Program-made: the position numbers and the translations under genes
Part shown: in pieces, positions 46,159 through 56,006 of the stretch
How positions within the stretch are numbered: the stretch's first letter is position 1
Layout of the letters: each line of letters starts with the position of its first letter
The notes under the pieces: generated by a model
What the model was told of the DNA's origin: nothing
Databases searched by the model: none
The model's input: only the letters and a program-made list of their open reading frames with translations
Assembly: GCA_016630955.3 (NCBI GenBank)
Contig: CM049998.1
Coordinates: forward strand, 1,178,001-1,242,000
DNA: 64,000 bases
Reading direction: 5' to 3'
From: Didymella arachidicola
Taxonomy: Eukaryota > Ascomycota > Dothideomycetes > Pleosporales > Didymellaceae

Positions 46159-48024
46159 ACGTACATGTACAGCGAGCGGGACAGTCAGCGAGCGGGACAC
46201 TTTTGCCAAGACCAAACCAAACCTCACACCCTATTATGGCCCAAAACACCACAAATTGGCGCTGCATAAGGCAAAACAACCTGTAACATTACTCAGAGAC
46301 CTCTTCTACATCATTCTTGCACGTTCGCGCGTTGTGCCCACTCTCTCCGCACCGTCCACAGCGTTGTTGGATGGTTCACCTCCTTCAGCGCGCACCTGCT
46401 TCTTTGCCTTCTTACCATCACCACGCGCGCTAAACTCCTGTAGAGCAGTCTGCCGCTGGCCCTCTTCAACTATAAGGCTTCCCTCTGTCTGAATATGCCT
46501 TCTTTTGCGCGATTTACGTTCTGTAGCAGCTGCTAGAGCTGCGTGAAGCGCAGCGTTCTCCTGTTGTGCCAAAGCCAGCTTGTGCGCAACAATTGCTGCC
46601 CCCTTTGAGACCTTCTCAAACGCTTCAACCATAGAGGTTGGTGAGTTGTCTACATGCTTCCGAATCCTCTTCTTCACAAGCGTTGATTGCGACCCAAATT
46701 CTAGGGTATTGCTTGGGGTTTGCGACTGCCAGAGCGGGCTGTTTTGGGGAAGTGGTGGCGATAGGGTGCGCAGCTTCACATTCAGAGCCGATATGACGCG
46801 ATCTGGGGCAAACGGAGCCAATCCGGCCCCTCGGAACCCTCCTTAAATGTTGCTAGAGGTAATGGCTTTGTTGTAAGCTGCTATAAAGCATAGGAGGAAC
46901 TCCTGCTTTGTAATGTGGTTAATCCGGTTATGTATGAGCCGATTGACCTTATCCCCGTACGCCTTCTTCAGAGGGCCAAAACAAGCCACATTAAGTGGCT
47001 GCAGGAGGTGCGATGAGTGTGGAGGCATGCATAGACCTATAATATTGTGATCCTTGCAGTATTTCTTGAATTCCTTGGAGTTGTGGCTCTCGTGGCCGTC
47101 GATAACCAGCAGTCGGTGGGTACCAACAGTACGCGTCTTTGTATGCTTGTTAAAGTGCTTTAACCAGTCAAAACCAAGCTCATTGGTAGTCTAGCCGTTC
47201 TTAGAGACAGCAACAATCTAATCCTGGGGCAGGTCATCGTCTTTGTACCAGTTAGACTGGTGGCGGCGGGCTTTGAAGATAATATAGGGCGGGATTGCCC
47301 ACCCTGTGGCATTAATGCCCTAGATGACCGTTACCCACTCGCGATTGCCTGGCTAGACTGCCTTTGCCCGTCTATGGTTCTCTGAAGCTGTAACGACTGC
47401 TCCGGAGCTTATCTGGCCCATCATGAAGCCTGTCTCATCGAAGTTGTACGTGTCGTCGTCCTGGATGCCATACTTGGCTTTGGTATTGGCTACAAGGTCA
47501 AACCAGCCCTGTATAACCTCAGGGTCCTCACAGAGGGCTCGTTTGTAGTCGTACTTGCGATTGAAGACCACTTTGAGCTCCTCCTGACGCGAAACAAACG
47601 TGCTGGCCCAGTTTGAGCCAACAGGGGCCAAACCGCGCTCTTTCCGCAGAGAATTGGCGATATCAGTCACATCTGCAAGCCGGGGAGGCCGTCCTTGCTT
47701 GGACAGCTCAAGTATATGCGTAACAATCACCTGCTCCTTAGTATTGGTCAGATTCCGTGAATTGGCCATAGTATTAATGCGTGAAGGTCGTCCGGCGCGT
47801 CGTCGGTGTAGTGTACTTCGAGAGACGCTGTAGATATCTGCAGCGCGTCGCTCTAAGAGTTTCGCGTCTTGTTTAAGAGCTTGGAGCGCAAGCTGTATCT
47901 AAAGCTCTTTTAACGCGTTAAACTGTGCTTGTTAGAGTGGCATTGGTGTAAAGGGGTGGTTTTGGTAGGGTCTTGGCAAAAGTGGTCCACTCGCCCGTGT
48001 GGTCTACTCGCCCGTGTTGTATGT
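46159..48024 (-). mobile_element. element A: Fot1/pogo-type DNA transposon, RIP-damaged
   Basis: Length 1866 bp, flanked by TA on both sides (46157-46158; 48025-48026). The ends are inverted repeats of about 55 bp that match well only in the outermost bases and in an inner stretch (cacttttgccaagacc). The two ends carry different duplicated boxes: AGCGAGCGGGAC twice on the left, GGGCGAGTGGACC-like twice on the right. The transposase relic lies on the minus strand. It is most similar to element B in protein and left end. Inner and outer segments shared with B and the aberrant right boxes hint at a chimeric end. Confidence 0.85.
46306..47943 (-). pseudogene. transposase relic of element A
   Basis: A reading frame from an ATG at 47943 (equivalent to the start in B) keeps transposase sequence throughout but has at least seven nonsense codons. 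Those located exactly are at 47353, 47320, 47218, 47191 and 46843 (lowest base of each). A further one-base deletion near 46370 shifts the end of the frame, so the C-terminal zinc knuckle is lost. Recognisable parts are the N-terminal HTH (RSTLHRRRAGRPS), YNFDETGFMMG with the first catalytic Asp, VIDGHESHNS with the second, and HLLQPLNVACFGPLK, where the third catalytic Asp is Asn. That change (GAT to AAT after T) and the stops fit RIP. No product can be active. Confidence 0.85.
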
Positions 48025-48180
48025 TATACTTAGCTAGCCTACTATATATACTATAGAGATTATATAGATAGATACTAAGGGCTCTATAGAGATAACTATT
48101 CTTATAAAGCTAAGTATACTAACTACTATAGCCTATACCTAGCTAGTTACTCTAATTACTCTACTGTCTCTTACTAGGTA
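48025..48180. repeat. AT-rich spacer between elements A and B
   Basis: 156 bp made almost only of short TA, CTA and TAG strings, as left by extreme RIP. No coding content can be read. Confidence 0.6.
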
Positions 48181-48238
48181 ACGTACATGTACAGCGAACG
48201 GAACGGTCAACGAACGGAACACTTTTGCCAAGACCCCA
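48181..48238 (+). repeat. left TIR of element B
   Basis: 58 bp, identical to the inverse of 49987-50044. It contains two 12 bp boxes at a 16 bp period. Confidence 0.95.
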
Positions 48239-48308
48239 CCAAAACTCCCCCCATTATGGCCCATAATACCACACTTTGGCCCTGCATAGGTTAAAAGAAG
48301 CTATATTA

Positions 48309-49964
48309 TCACTCAGAGCCCTCTTTTACAGCATTCTTGCACGTTCGCGCGTTGTGCCCACCCTCTCCGCACCGTCCACAGCGTCGTTGGGATGGTTCAC
48401 CTCCTTCAGCGCGCACCCGCTTCTTTGCCTTCTTACCATCACCACGCGCCCCAAACTCCTGCAGAGTAGTTAACCGCTGGCCTTCTTTAACTAAAAGGCT
48501 TCCCTCAGCATGAATACGCTTTCTTTTGTGCGATTTACGTCGCGTAGCGGCTTCATTAGCTGCTTGAAGCTTAGCTATCTCCTGTTGTGCTAAAACCAGC
48601 TTGTGCGCAACAATTGCTGCCCCCTTTGCGTAGTGCTCAAGCGCGCTCAGCACAGAATTTGGGGAGCTGCCCTGCTGCCTCTTATACTTGTCTCGAATTA
48701 GAGTTGATTGCGACTGAAGTTCTAGGGTATTGCTTGGGGTTTGCGACTGCCAGGGCTCGTTGTTTGTGGGGAGTGGTGGTGATGGAGTGCGCAGCTTCAC
48801 ATCAAGGGTCGATATGACCCGTTCTAGGTCAAAAGGGACCAGTCCAGCGCCTCGGAACCCTCCCTGGATATTACTGACAGTAACGGCTTTCTTGTGAGCT
48901 GCTTTGAAGCATGGCAGGAACTCCTGCTTTGTGACGTGGTTAATCCGGCTGCGCATGAGCTCATTGACCTCAACACTGTACGCCTTCTTCAGAGGGCTAA
49001 AACAACCCACGTCAAGTGGCTGCAGGAGGTGCGACGAGTGCGCAGGCATACATAGGATCACAATCTTGTGATCCTTGCAGTATTGCGTGAATTCTGCAGT
49101 GCTGTGGCTCCCATGACCGTCAATAATCAGCAATCGGTGGCTGCCAACAGTGCGCGCCTTTGTATGCCTGTCAAAGTGCTTCAACCAGTCAATACCAAGC
49201 TGGTTGGTGGTCCAGCCGTTCTCAGAGATGGCATTAGTCCAATCCTGGGGCAGGTTGTCGTCCTTATACCAGCTAGACTGGTGTTGGCGCGCTTTAAAGA
49301 TAATATATGGCGGAATGGCCCATCCGGTGGCATTAATGCCCTCAATGACTGTTACCCACTCCCGGTTGCCTGGCTAGACCTGCTTCGCTCGCCCTGGCTT
49401 CTCTGCATCCGTGACAACTACTCCGCTGGATATCTGGCCCATCATGAAGCCTGTCTCGTCGAAGTTGTACGTGTCATCGTCTAAGATACCGTACTTGGCT
49501 TTGGTATTAGCTACTAGGCTGAACCAGCCCTGGATCACCTCAGGATCCTCGCAGAGGGCTCGCTTGTAGTCGTACTTGCGATTGAAAACTGTTTTGAGCT
49601 CCTCCTGACGCGAAACAAACCTGCTGGCCCACCTTGGGCCAACAGGGGCCAAACCGCGCTCTCTTCGCAGAGAATTGGCCATATCAGCCACAATTTCAAG
49701 CCGGGGGGACTCTCCTCGCGTAACCAGCTCAAGTATGCGCATAACAATTACCTGCTCCTCAGCGCTGGTTAAGTTCTGTAAGTTGGCCATAGTATCACCG
49801 CGTGAAGGTCGTCCGGCGCGTCGATGATGTAGTGTGGTTAAGGGCACGTTGTAGATAACTGCAGCGCGTCGCAAGGAGAGTTTAGGGTCTTGTTGAAGAG
49901 CTTGAAGCGCAAGCTGTACCTGACGCTCTTTAAACGCGTTGAAATGTAGTTGTTGTTGAGACAT
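48309..49964 (-). pseudogene. transposase of element B, one premature stop
   Basis: 552 codons from the ATG at 49964. The only lesion is TAG at 49376-49374, where related copies have CAG (Gln, in the context QPGNREW); C to T before A is the RIP signature. The protein has an N-terminal HTH (LTTLHHRRAGRPS), a CENP-B-like second HTH (residues 70-140), the DDD catalytic core with NFDETGFMMG, LLIIDGHGSHST and LLQPLDVGCFSPLK, a basic KSHKRKRIH stretch and a C-terminal CCHC knuckle CGRCGEGGHNARTC. Without read-through only the DNA-binding part (196 residues) would be made. Confidence 0.92.
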
Positions 49965-49986
49965 TAGTAGAGGAAGGGTGTGTTGA

Positions 49987-50044
49987 TGGGGTCTTGGCAA
50001 AAGTGTTCCGTTCGTTGACCGTTCCGTTCGCTGTACATGTACGT
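49987..50044 (-). repeat. right TIR of element B
   Basis: Exact inverse of the left TIR, ending at the TA target duplication (50045-50046). Confidence 0.95.
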
Positions 50045-50181
50045 TATATAAATATATAATTAACGTGAGTTACAAGCGAGTGACGCACACAAGCGAGTGA
50101 CGCACCCTAACAAACTATTAAGCCTTCTATGCGCAATTGCTTAACACCACAACGTTGTACTATAATATACAGTAGATATTT

Positions 50182-51828
50182 TTAATCGCTAACGTCTACT
50201 GCATCTTTCTCACACGTGCGCGAGTTGTGCCCTGTCTCGCCGCAGCGCTTGCAGTGCCTTTTGCCCTGCTTGCTTGCACCTGCTCGGGCCCTACCCTCAC
50301 GCGTTTCCCCCTCTACCTGCGCCCCAACGTCACATTAGGCTATCAAATCCTCTGCCTGTTCATTTAAGAGGTCTCCACCCTTCTGGATTTGCTTTCTTTT
50401 GCGCGATTTGCGTTCAGAAGCAGCCTTATTTGACGCTTCAAGCTGCAGCACTCGGGCTGCTAGTAAAGTCTGTGAATGCAGTATCATTGCAGTGCCTTTT
50501 TGCAGCTGGTCCATCATCTCAACTATAGGAGAAGGTGACGATCCTTGGTGCCTTTAGATGCGATCGCGAAGCAACGTTGATTAAGCCTCTATCTCAGCGG
50601 CGTTGGTGGGTGTCTTAGGGTTCCATTGGGTCGCCCCTGGTAGAGGCGGTGTTGGTGTGCGATGCTTGACATCAAGCTTTAATAGCACCACCAATAGGTT
50701 GTTAGGTACTAAGCCAGTTGCCCTAAAGCTTAATCTAATATTTGCCTGTAAGAACGCCTCCTTAAAAACCTTTGCAAAGGTTGCAATAAAGGCCTTCTTA
50801 TTAATTTAGCCAACGTGGTCTACTGCCAAGGCTCTAATCTCTTTGCCATACGCCCGCTTTAAGGGGGCAAAGCAGCCCACATCAAGCGGCTGCAGGATGT
50901 GCGATGAGTGTAGAGGCATACAGAGGGTAATTATCTTGTTCTCCTCGCAGAAATCCTGGAAGGCAAGCGAGTTGTGGCTCTCATGGCCGTCAATTATAAG
51001 CAGCACATGGCTACCTACCCTCCGCCTCTTTATCTGCTCAACAAAGTGCCTTAACCAGGCTACTCCAATGTCGTTCGTAGTCCAACCGTTGCTGCTGACC
51101 CCAATGCGCTATTAGGGCTTTAAATCAGGGTACTAAGACGCGTCGTGGTTCTTTGCTTTAAAGATAAGATAGAGCGCGATTGCCCAGCCCATCGCGTTGA
51201 TCGCAGCGATCAGCGTCACCCACTCACGGTCTCCTTGCTGGACCCCAATAGGCTTAGTGCGTCTCTCTGAAGCAGTGACTACTTTAATGCGGTTTCCGAC
51301 GCCTATAGTGAAGCCAGTCTCGTCAAAAATGTAGGTATCTTTGTCTAGGATGCTGTACTTGGCTTTAACATTGCGTACAAGGTCAAACTAGGGCCTAATA
51401 ACCTCTAGGTTGCTGCACAAGACTCTCTAGCGATCGCGCTGTCGAGTTATCCGCGACTTGAGTCTAGGTTCGCGTTTGACAAAGTTTGAAGCCCAATAGA
51501 CGCCAACAGGCTCTGCACCACGTGTAGCACGCAGTTGGTTGGCTATATCTTCTACGCAACGGAGCGTTGGGGCAAACCATTGCGCGTCTAGCTTCTTAAT
51601 ATAGTGCGCAAGCGATCTCTCTTCTGTCTTTTGAAGGTTCAATGATTTGGGGTGGGTATCGCGTGTTGACTGCTTCCCAACGCGTCGGCGGCGGAGAGTT
51701 GCCTCAGAGACCTTGTAGACTATAGCAGCGCGTCGCACACTTAGCTCTTGAGGTTTCTTAATTGCTTAAAGTGTAAGCCTAATTCTGTTTTCCTTTAAGA
51801 GCGATTTAAGGTTAGGTGGTTGGTCTAT
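50182..51828 (-). pseudogene. transposase relic of element C
   Basis: 1647 bp, the same length as the frame of element G, so no net indel. The start codon is ATA (51828-51826) where G has ATG. Many nonsense codons follow; only fragments stay open, such as 51738-51427 (HTH part with EATLRRRRVGKQS), 51006-50806 (LLIIDGHESHNS, ILQPLDVGCFAPLK) and 50517-50335. All these changes are G to A or C to T. The recognition-helix segment differs clearly from G (RTTLQRRHAGKQS) although the rest is close. Confidence 0.85.
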
Positions 51829-51858
51829 TAAGGTTTAAAGGTAGGAGGGCCCAATGGT

Positions 51859-51926
51859 TTGTTAGGGTGCGTCACTCGCTTGTGTGCGTCACTCGCTTGT
51901 GTGCGTTACTCGTTTGTAACTCACGT
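51859..51926 (-). repeat. right TIR of element C with three boxes
   Basis: Read from the end inward there are three tandem 17-mers of the AAGCGAGTGACGCACAC type against two at the left end (50063-50106). The first is altered to AAACGAGTAACGCACAC, two G to A changes. Confidence 0.85.
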
Positions 51927-51970
51927 TAAGCCTACTATAACTAAACTAAATACTATCTACTATAACGTTA

Positions 51971-53804
51971 AGGATCAGCAAGCTGGCCAGATCAGCAAGC
52001 TGGCCACCCCACCAAACCTGACCCGACTCTCTACACCATTGATCCACAACAACGCAGTAAAATTAGATAAAACTTGACGGATATAATTTGTTATCTAGCT
52101 TTGCACGAAGTGCGAGTGTGTCCTTGAATATGGCACTTCGTGCACGTCGGCGGCGCGTGCTGACGTCGCTGACTGCCCTCACCCTGCTCAACCTCCGTAA
52201 CTACCCTTTCTGCCTCTGCAATAAGCTGCTGAGCCTGCTGCACCTGGAGAACTCCACCAGAAGCGATATATTGACGCGGCTGGTTCTGTTTTTGTCGCTG
52301 GCGCTGATTTTCTTCACGTAGCTTCTTATTCTCCTCCGCGAGTATTACTGCTGATTGCATTGCAAGCTGAGCGCTCTTAGCAAGCTGGCGGATAGCAATA
52401 CTTGTTGGACTCTCTGGCTGCCGCCGCAGTCGCTCTTGGAGATAGCGTACCTGCTGCTGAAGCTGCTCTACTGTATGTGGTGTCTCTGTCTGCGCCGCTG
52501 CCTGTGCTGCAACGTTGTCATCTATAGTTGTCTGTGGTGGAGACGGCGTCCGAACGACAGTTAGCGACGACAGAACACGATCTGGACAAGAAGGGACAAG
52601 ACCTGTCGCCCGAAAGCCTGATTAGATATTCTGCTGCGTAAATATAGTCGGCCGGATCCGTGTATAGGCTATAAGGAAGTCTATCTTGTCAATATGGTAT
52701 ACGCCTTGGCGGGCGAGCTCCTCAACCTGACGTCCGTACGCGCGCTTAAGAGGGGAGTAGCAGCTCACATCTAGAGGCTGGAGAAGATGGGAGGTATGCG
52801 GCGGCATACAGAGAGTAATGATCTTATTATTGGCGCAGTACTGGTCGAACTCTGGCGTAGCGTGGCTGCTATGGCCGTCCACAATAAGAAGCCGATAGAC
52901 TCCAGCTGTACGAGCGGCTGTATGCTGGTTGAAGTGCTTTATCCACTCGAAACCTAGCTCATCTGTCGTCCAGCCATTCTCTGAGACGCCGACAGTCCAA
53001 TCTAGAGGGAGATCGCGATACCAGCTGCTCTGGTGGACCTTACCAGCCAGGATCACGAACGGTGGTAGAGACCAGCCAGACGCGTTAACACACTCGATTA
53101 CTGTCACCCACTCGCGATTGCCTGGCTGTATGGCGACTGCACGACCGACTCTATCAGAGCTAGTGACTACTTTTGACGTTGCAGCGACGCCCATAGCGAA
53201 TCCAGTCTCGTCAAAGTTGTAGATATCCTGGTCAAGAACGCCATACGTCTGTCGCGTCTTCTCTACTAGTCTGAACCACGCTGTAATCGCGATAGGATCC
53301 TCAGAACTAGCGCGCTGGCTATTAAGCCTTCTAGTCCACTTTATCTGGAGCTCTGGCTGGCCTTGAATAAAGCGCGACACCCATTTCTTGCCGACAGGCT
53401 GTGGAGGTGGATCTTGGCCACGCGCGGCGAGTAATACGTCTGCCATTCGTCGCACGTCGATAATATGGGGTGGAAAACCACGCCGGTCAAGGTCTAGGAT
53501 CCACTGCACGAGAGAATGCTCTTCGATAGGCGATAGCTTACAATTAGCAGGTCGTACCTCTGATCGTGGCTGGGTACCACCGACACGCGTCTGGAGTGTG
53601 GATCTTGGCACATTAAAAGCCATCACAAGAGCGCGGAGAGACTGTTTTGGATTATTACGATAGGACGCGATAGCAAGGCTTATTCTGCCTTCACGAGAAG
53701 TCTGTATAGAGCGTCGTTGTCGCGGCATTATGGTAGTTGTGTAGAGAGTCGGGTCAGGTTTGGTGGGGTGGCCAGCTTGCTGATCTAGCCAGCTTGCTGA
53801 TCCT
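51971..53804 (-). mobile_element. element D: Fot1/pogo-type transposon, nearly intact
   Basis: Length 1834 bp, TA on both sides (51969-51970; 53805-53806). TIRs of 66 bp (51971-52036 and 53739-53804) with a single mismatch. This family lacks the outer ACGT leader; the boxes, GATCAGCAAGCTGGCCA twice in direct succession, begin at base 3 of the element. The transposase gene on the minus strand is open apart from one stop. Confidence 0.93.
52091..53728 (-). pseudogene. transposase of element D, one premature stop
   Basis: 546 codons from the ATG at 53728. The single lesion is TAA at 52624-52622 after QQNI, where related proteins have Gln or another residue before SGFRATGLVP; CAA to TAA is RIP-like. 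The open part (368 residues) already contains both HTH regions (RSTLQTRVGGTQP) and the complete catalytic core (NFDETGFAMG, LLIVDGHSSHAT, LLQPLDVSCYSPLK). The lost part is a Gln-rich coiled-coil-like region (VEQLQQQVRYLQERL; NKKLREENQRQRQK) and the CCHC knuckle CTKCHIQGHTRTSC. The truncated product might still cut DNA, a point worth testing. Confidence 0.92.
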
Positions 53805-53948
53805 TATGGCTATAGGTAGAGTATTATACTAGCATGTCACGGGATTCCTCTCTGATACCCCTCGGCCCTACCTCGGGAACACCTAGGGCAAGGGCCGCGC
53901 CGCGCACGGGGTCTCCGTATATATACTTCTATCGAATTTAGAGGCTTA
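53805..53948. other. spacer between D and E with a GC-rich core
   Basis: 144 bp. The middle 85 bp (about 53840-53925) are clearly GC-rich and non-repetitive (cctcggccctacctcggg), unlike other spacers. This may be a scrap of unmutated host DNA or of another element. No coding assignment. Confidence 0.4.
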
Positions 53949-55757
53949 ACGTAATCTATCAGCGAGCTGATCACTTCGTGCACCCCACCACATCTCTAAC
54001 AAGGATATCTCAACATAACACCAAGTAATCGCGATAAAAAGTAGATAGAATTAATCGCCTAACTGTGTTGTATTAATTGTGCAGGTGCGTCTATTGTGCC
54101 CAGGGTTTCTGCAGGCAGTGCAGACCTGAACACACTGCCGAGCTGCACCAGCAACAAGTCTCTCTTCACGCTTCTCTGCAGCTGCCAATGCCAACGCCTC
54201 TCTCTGGGCTATTATATCATCAGCTTCCTCTTGTGAAAGGGTCCCTCCCTTCTGTATACGCTTCCGTTTTCGGGATTTACGCTTAGTGGCGCTGGTAGCG
54301 ATAGCTTCTTGGTGGAGCAGCTGAGCTGCCAAGAGGGTCCCGTTATGCAGCATCATCTCTGCCCCCTTCTGCATTTGCTGCACCATATTAATAAGCGCTG
54401 TAGGGGATGACCCAGCGTGGGTTCGAATACGGTTCTTGATCATTGTAAACTGCTTCTATTTCAAGCGCGTTGCTTGGGGTCCTGGGGTTCCAGGGGGGTA
54501 GTAGGCAGGAGTGGTGAGGGTGTTCGAGGCTTGATTTCCAGCTTAGATACCACCACCCCTGGGTCCAGCGGCACCAGGCCAGTAGCACGGAACCCAGCTT
54601 TGATGTTGTCAGACGAGAAAACATCTTGGTACACTGCTGTAAACACTGCCAGGAATGCTAGCTTGTCTATATGGTTGATGTGGCTGTTCGCGAGAGCTCC
54701 TACCTCCTTCTTGTACGCACGCTTTAATGGTGAAAAGCACCCAACATCTAGGGGTTGAAGGATATGTGAGGCATGAGCAGGCATGCAGAGAGTGATGATG
54801 TTGTTATCCTTGCAGATATCCTGAACTCTGATTGAGTTGTGGGACTCATGGCCGTCAAGGATGAGTAGTCGGTAACCCCCAACTGTACGAGATGTGGTGT
54901 GCTCAATGAAGTGCTGCAGCCAAGCTACACCAACTTCATTAGTAGTCCAGCCATTATCAGATACAGCTATCCTCCACTCTTTAGGATGGTTGTGATACCA
55001 GCTTTGGTTGTGGTTCTTCCCCTTGAAGATGAAGAAGGGGGGGACGAGCCAGCCAACAGCATTGACAGCAGCGATCAGAGTTATCCACTCACGATCACCT
55101 GGCTGCCGGCCAATTGGGTTGATTCGAATCTCTGAAGCCGTGACCACCTTGACAGACCCCCCTACACCAATCTGGAACCCAGTCTCGTCGAAGTTGTAGG
55201 TATCCTCATCAAGGATCCCATACTTAGCTTTCACATTAGCTACTAAGCCAAACCACGGCTTAATAACTGCTGGGTTGCTACACAGGATCCTCCGGTAGTC
55301 CCGCGGTCGGGTCAATTGAGATCTGATCTCTGGCCGGCGCGTGATGAGGCGTGGAACCCAGCACCCACCGACAGCTCTGCCATGGCGTATTGCTAGCAGC
55401 TGGTCTGCCATACAGCGTACTTGGGTGAAGGTAGGGGCAAATCCTCGCAAAGATTGATCCTTGATACGTCTAACAAGGCTGTCCTCCTCGCTCTTGGTAA
55501 GCTTTGATGATTTGGGGCGGGTATCGCGTCGTGCAGTCGTGTTCGTGCATCGCGTACTGAGTGTACTTTGGGGCACTCCATACACAGCAGCAGCGCTCCT
55601 CTGGGATAATGACGCGTCAGATTTCATTGCTGCAATAGCTAGAAGTATCCTATCTTCATGGGGAAGCAAAATAATATCATCTGGTTGCAGCATTGTTGGT
55701 GGTTGGGAAGAATGATGGGGTCTTGGCAGAAGTGATCAGCTCGCTGATAGATTACGT
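53949..55757 (-). mobile_element. element E: Fot1/pogo-type transposon with two frameshifts
   Basis: Length 1809 bp, TA on both sides (53947-53948; 55758-55759). TIRs match over 29 bp (53949-53977; 55729-55757): ACGTAATCTAT followed by CAGCGAGCTGATCA, only one copy of the box. Inside this, the right end continues with ctgccaagacccca, a motif also seen in A and B, whereas the left end does not. The transposase gene has no nonsense codon. Confidence 0.9.
54051..55693 (-). pseudogene. transposase of element E, two small frameshifts
   Basis: The first 410 residues (55693-54461) are open and contain HTH (QSTLSTRCTNTTA), catalytic core (NFDETGFQIG, LLILDGHESHNS, ILQPLDVGCFSPLK) and the start of the tail. 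Near 54500 one extra base in a run of six C (minus strand) shifts the frame; near 54450, in the stretch after ALEIEA, about two bases are missing, which moves translation to the frame 54443-54051. That frame holds KRKSRKRKRIQKGG and the CCHC knuckle CTACRNPGHNRRTC. Summed, the changes equal minus one base, so the parental gene had 548 codons. Unlike the neighbours it shows indels rather than RIP stops. Confidence 0.88.
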
Positions 55758-56006
55758 TACACCTCAAGGATTCGTCTGATATCCAAATACATCCCCAATT
55801 CGGCCTAGAAGCCATCCCATCTACCTTGAGTCCGATTGCCTGCCTACAGTGACCTTACATAGCATCTCTATAGAATAGTAGATAAGACCTTTAACTAGGT
55901 AACTCTACTATATAAGAAAACTCTACTAGAAGCTACTTAGGAGTTATTACTCTTTTACCCTCCTTTCTAAAAGTAAGTACTAGAGGAAGATAGTAGAGTA
56001 ACTATA
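55758..56006. other. spacer between E and F
   Basis: 249 bp. The first half has balanced composition (ccaattcggcctagaagcc) and the second half is AT-rich with TA/CTA strings. No gene or recognisable repeat. Confidence 0.45.

Larger units (their letters stand above)
48181..50044 (-). mobile_element. element B: Fot1/pogo-type transposon with perfect 58 bp TIRs
   Basis: Length 1864 bp, TA on both sides. The terminal inverted repeats (48181-48238 and 49987-50044) are identical over 58 bp. From the end they read ACGTACATGTAC, then box AGCGAACGGAAC, four bases, box AACGAACGGAAC, then acttttgccaagacccca. Identical ends and a coding frame with one stop show a young insertion. The transposase is on the minus strand. 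Confidence 0.93.
50063..51926 (-). mobile_element. element C: Fot1/pogo-type transposon, heavily mutated
   Basis: Length 1864 bp, TA at both borders (50061-50062; 51927-51928). TIR: ACGTGAGTTAC, then AAGCGAGTGACGCACAC repeated at a 17 bp period. The left end has two copies, the right end three, of which the outermost differs by G to A changes. Only 18 bp separate it from element B. The coding frame aligns along its whole length with that of element G. Confidence 0.9.
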
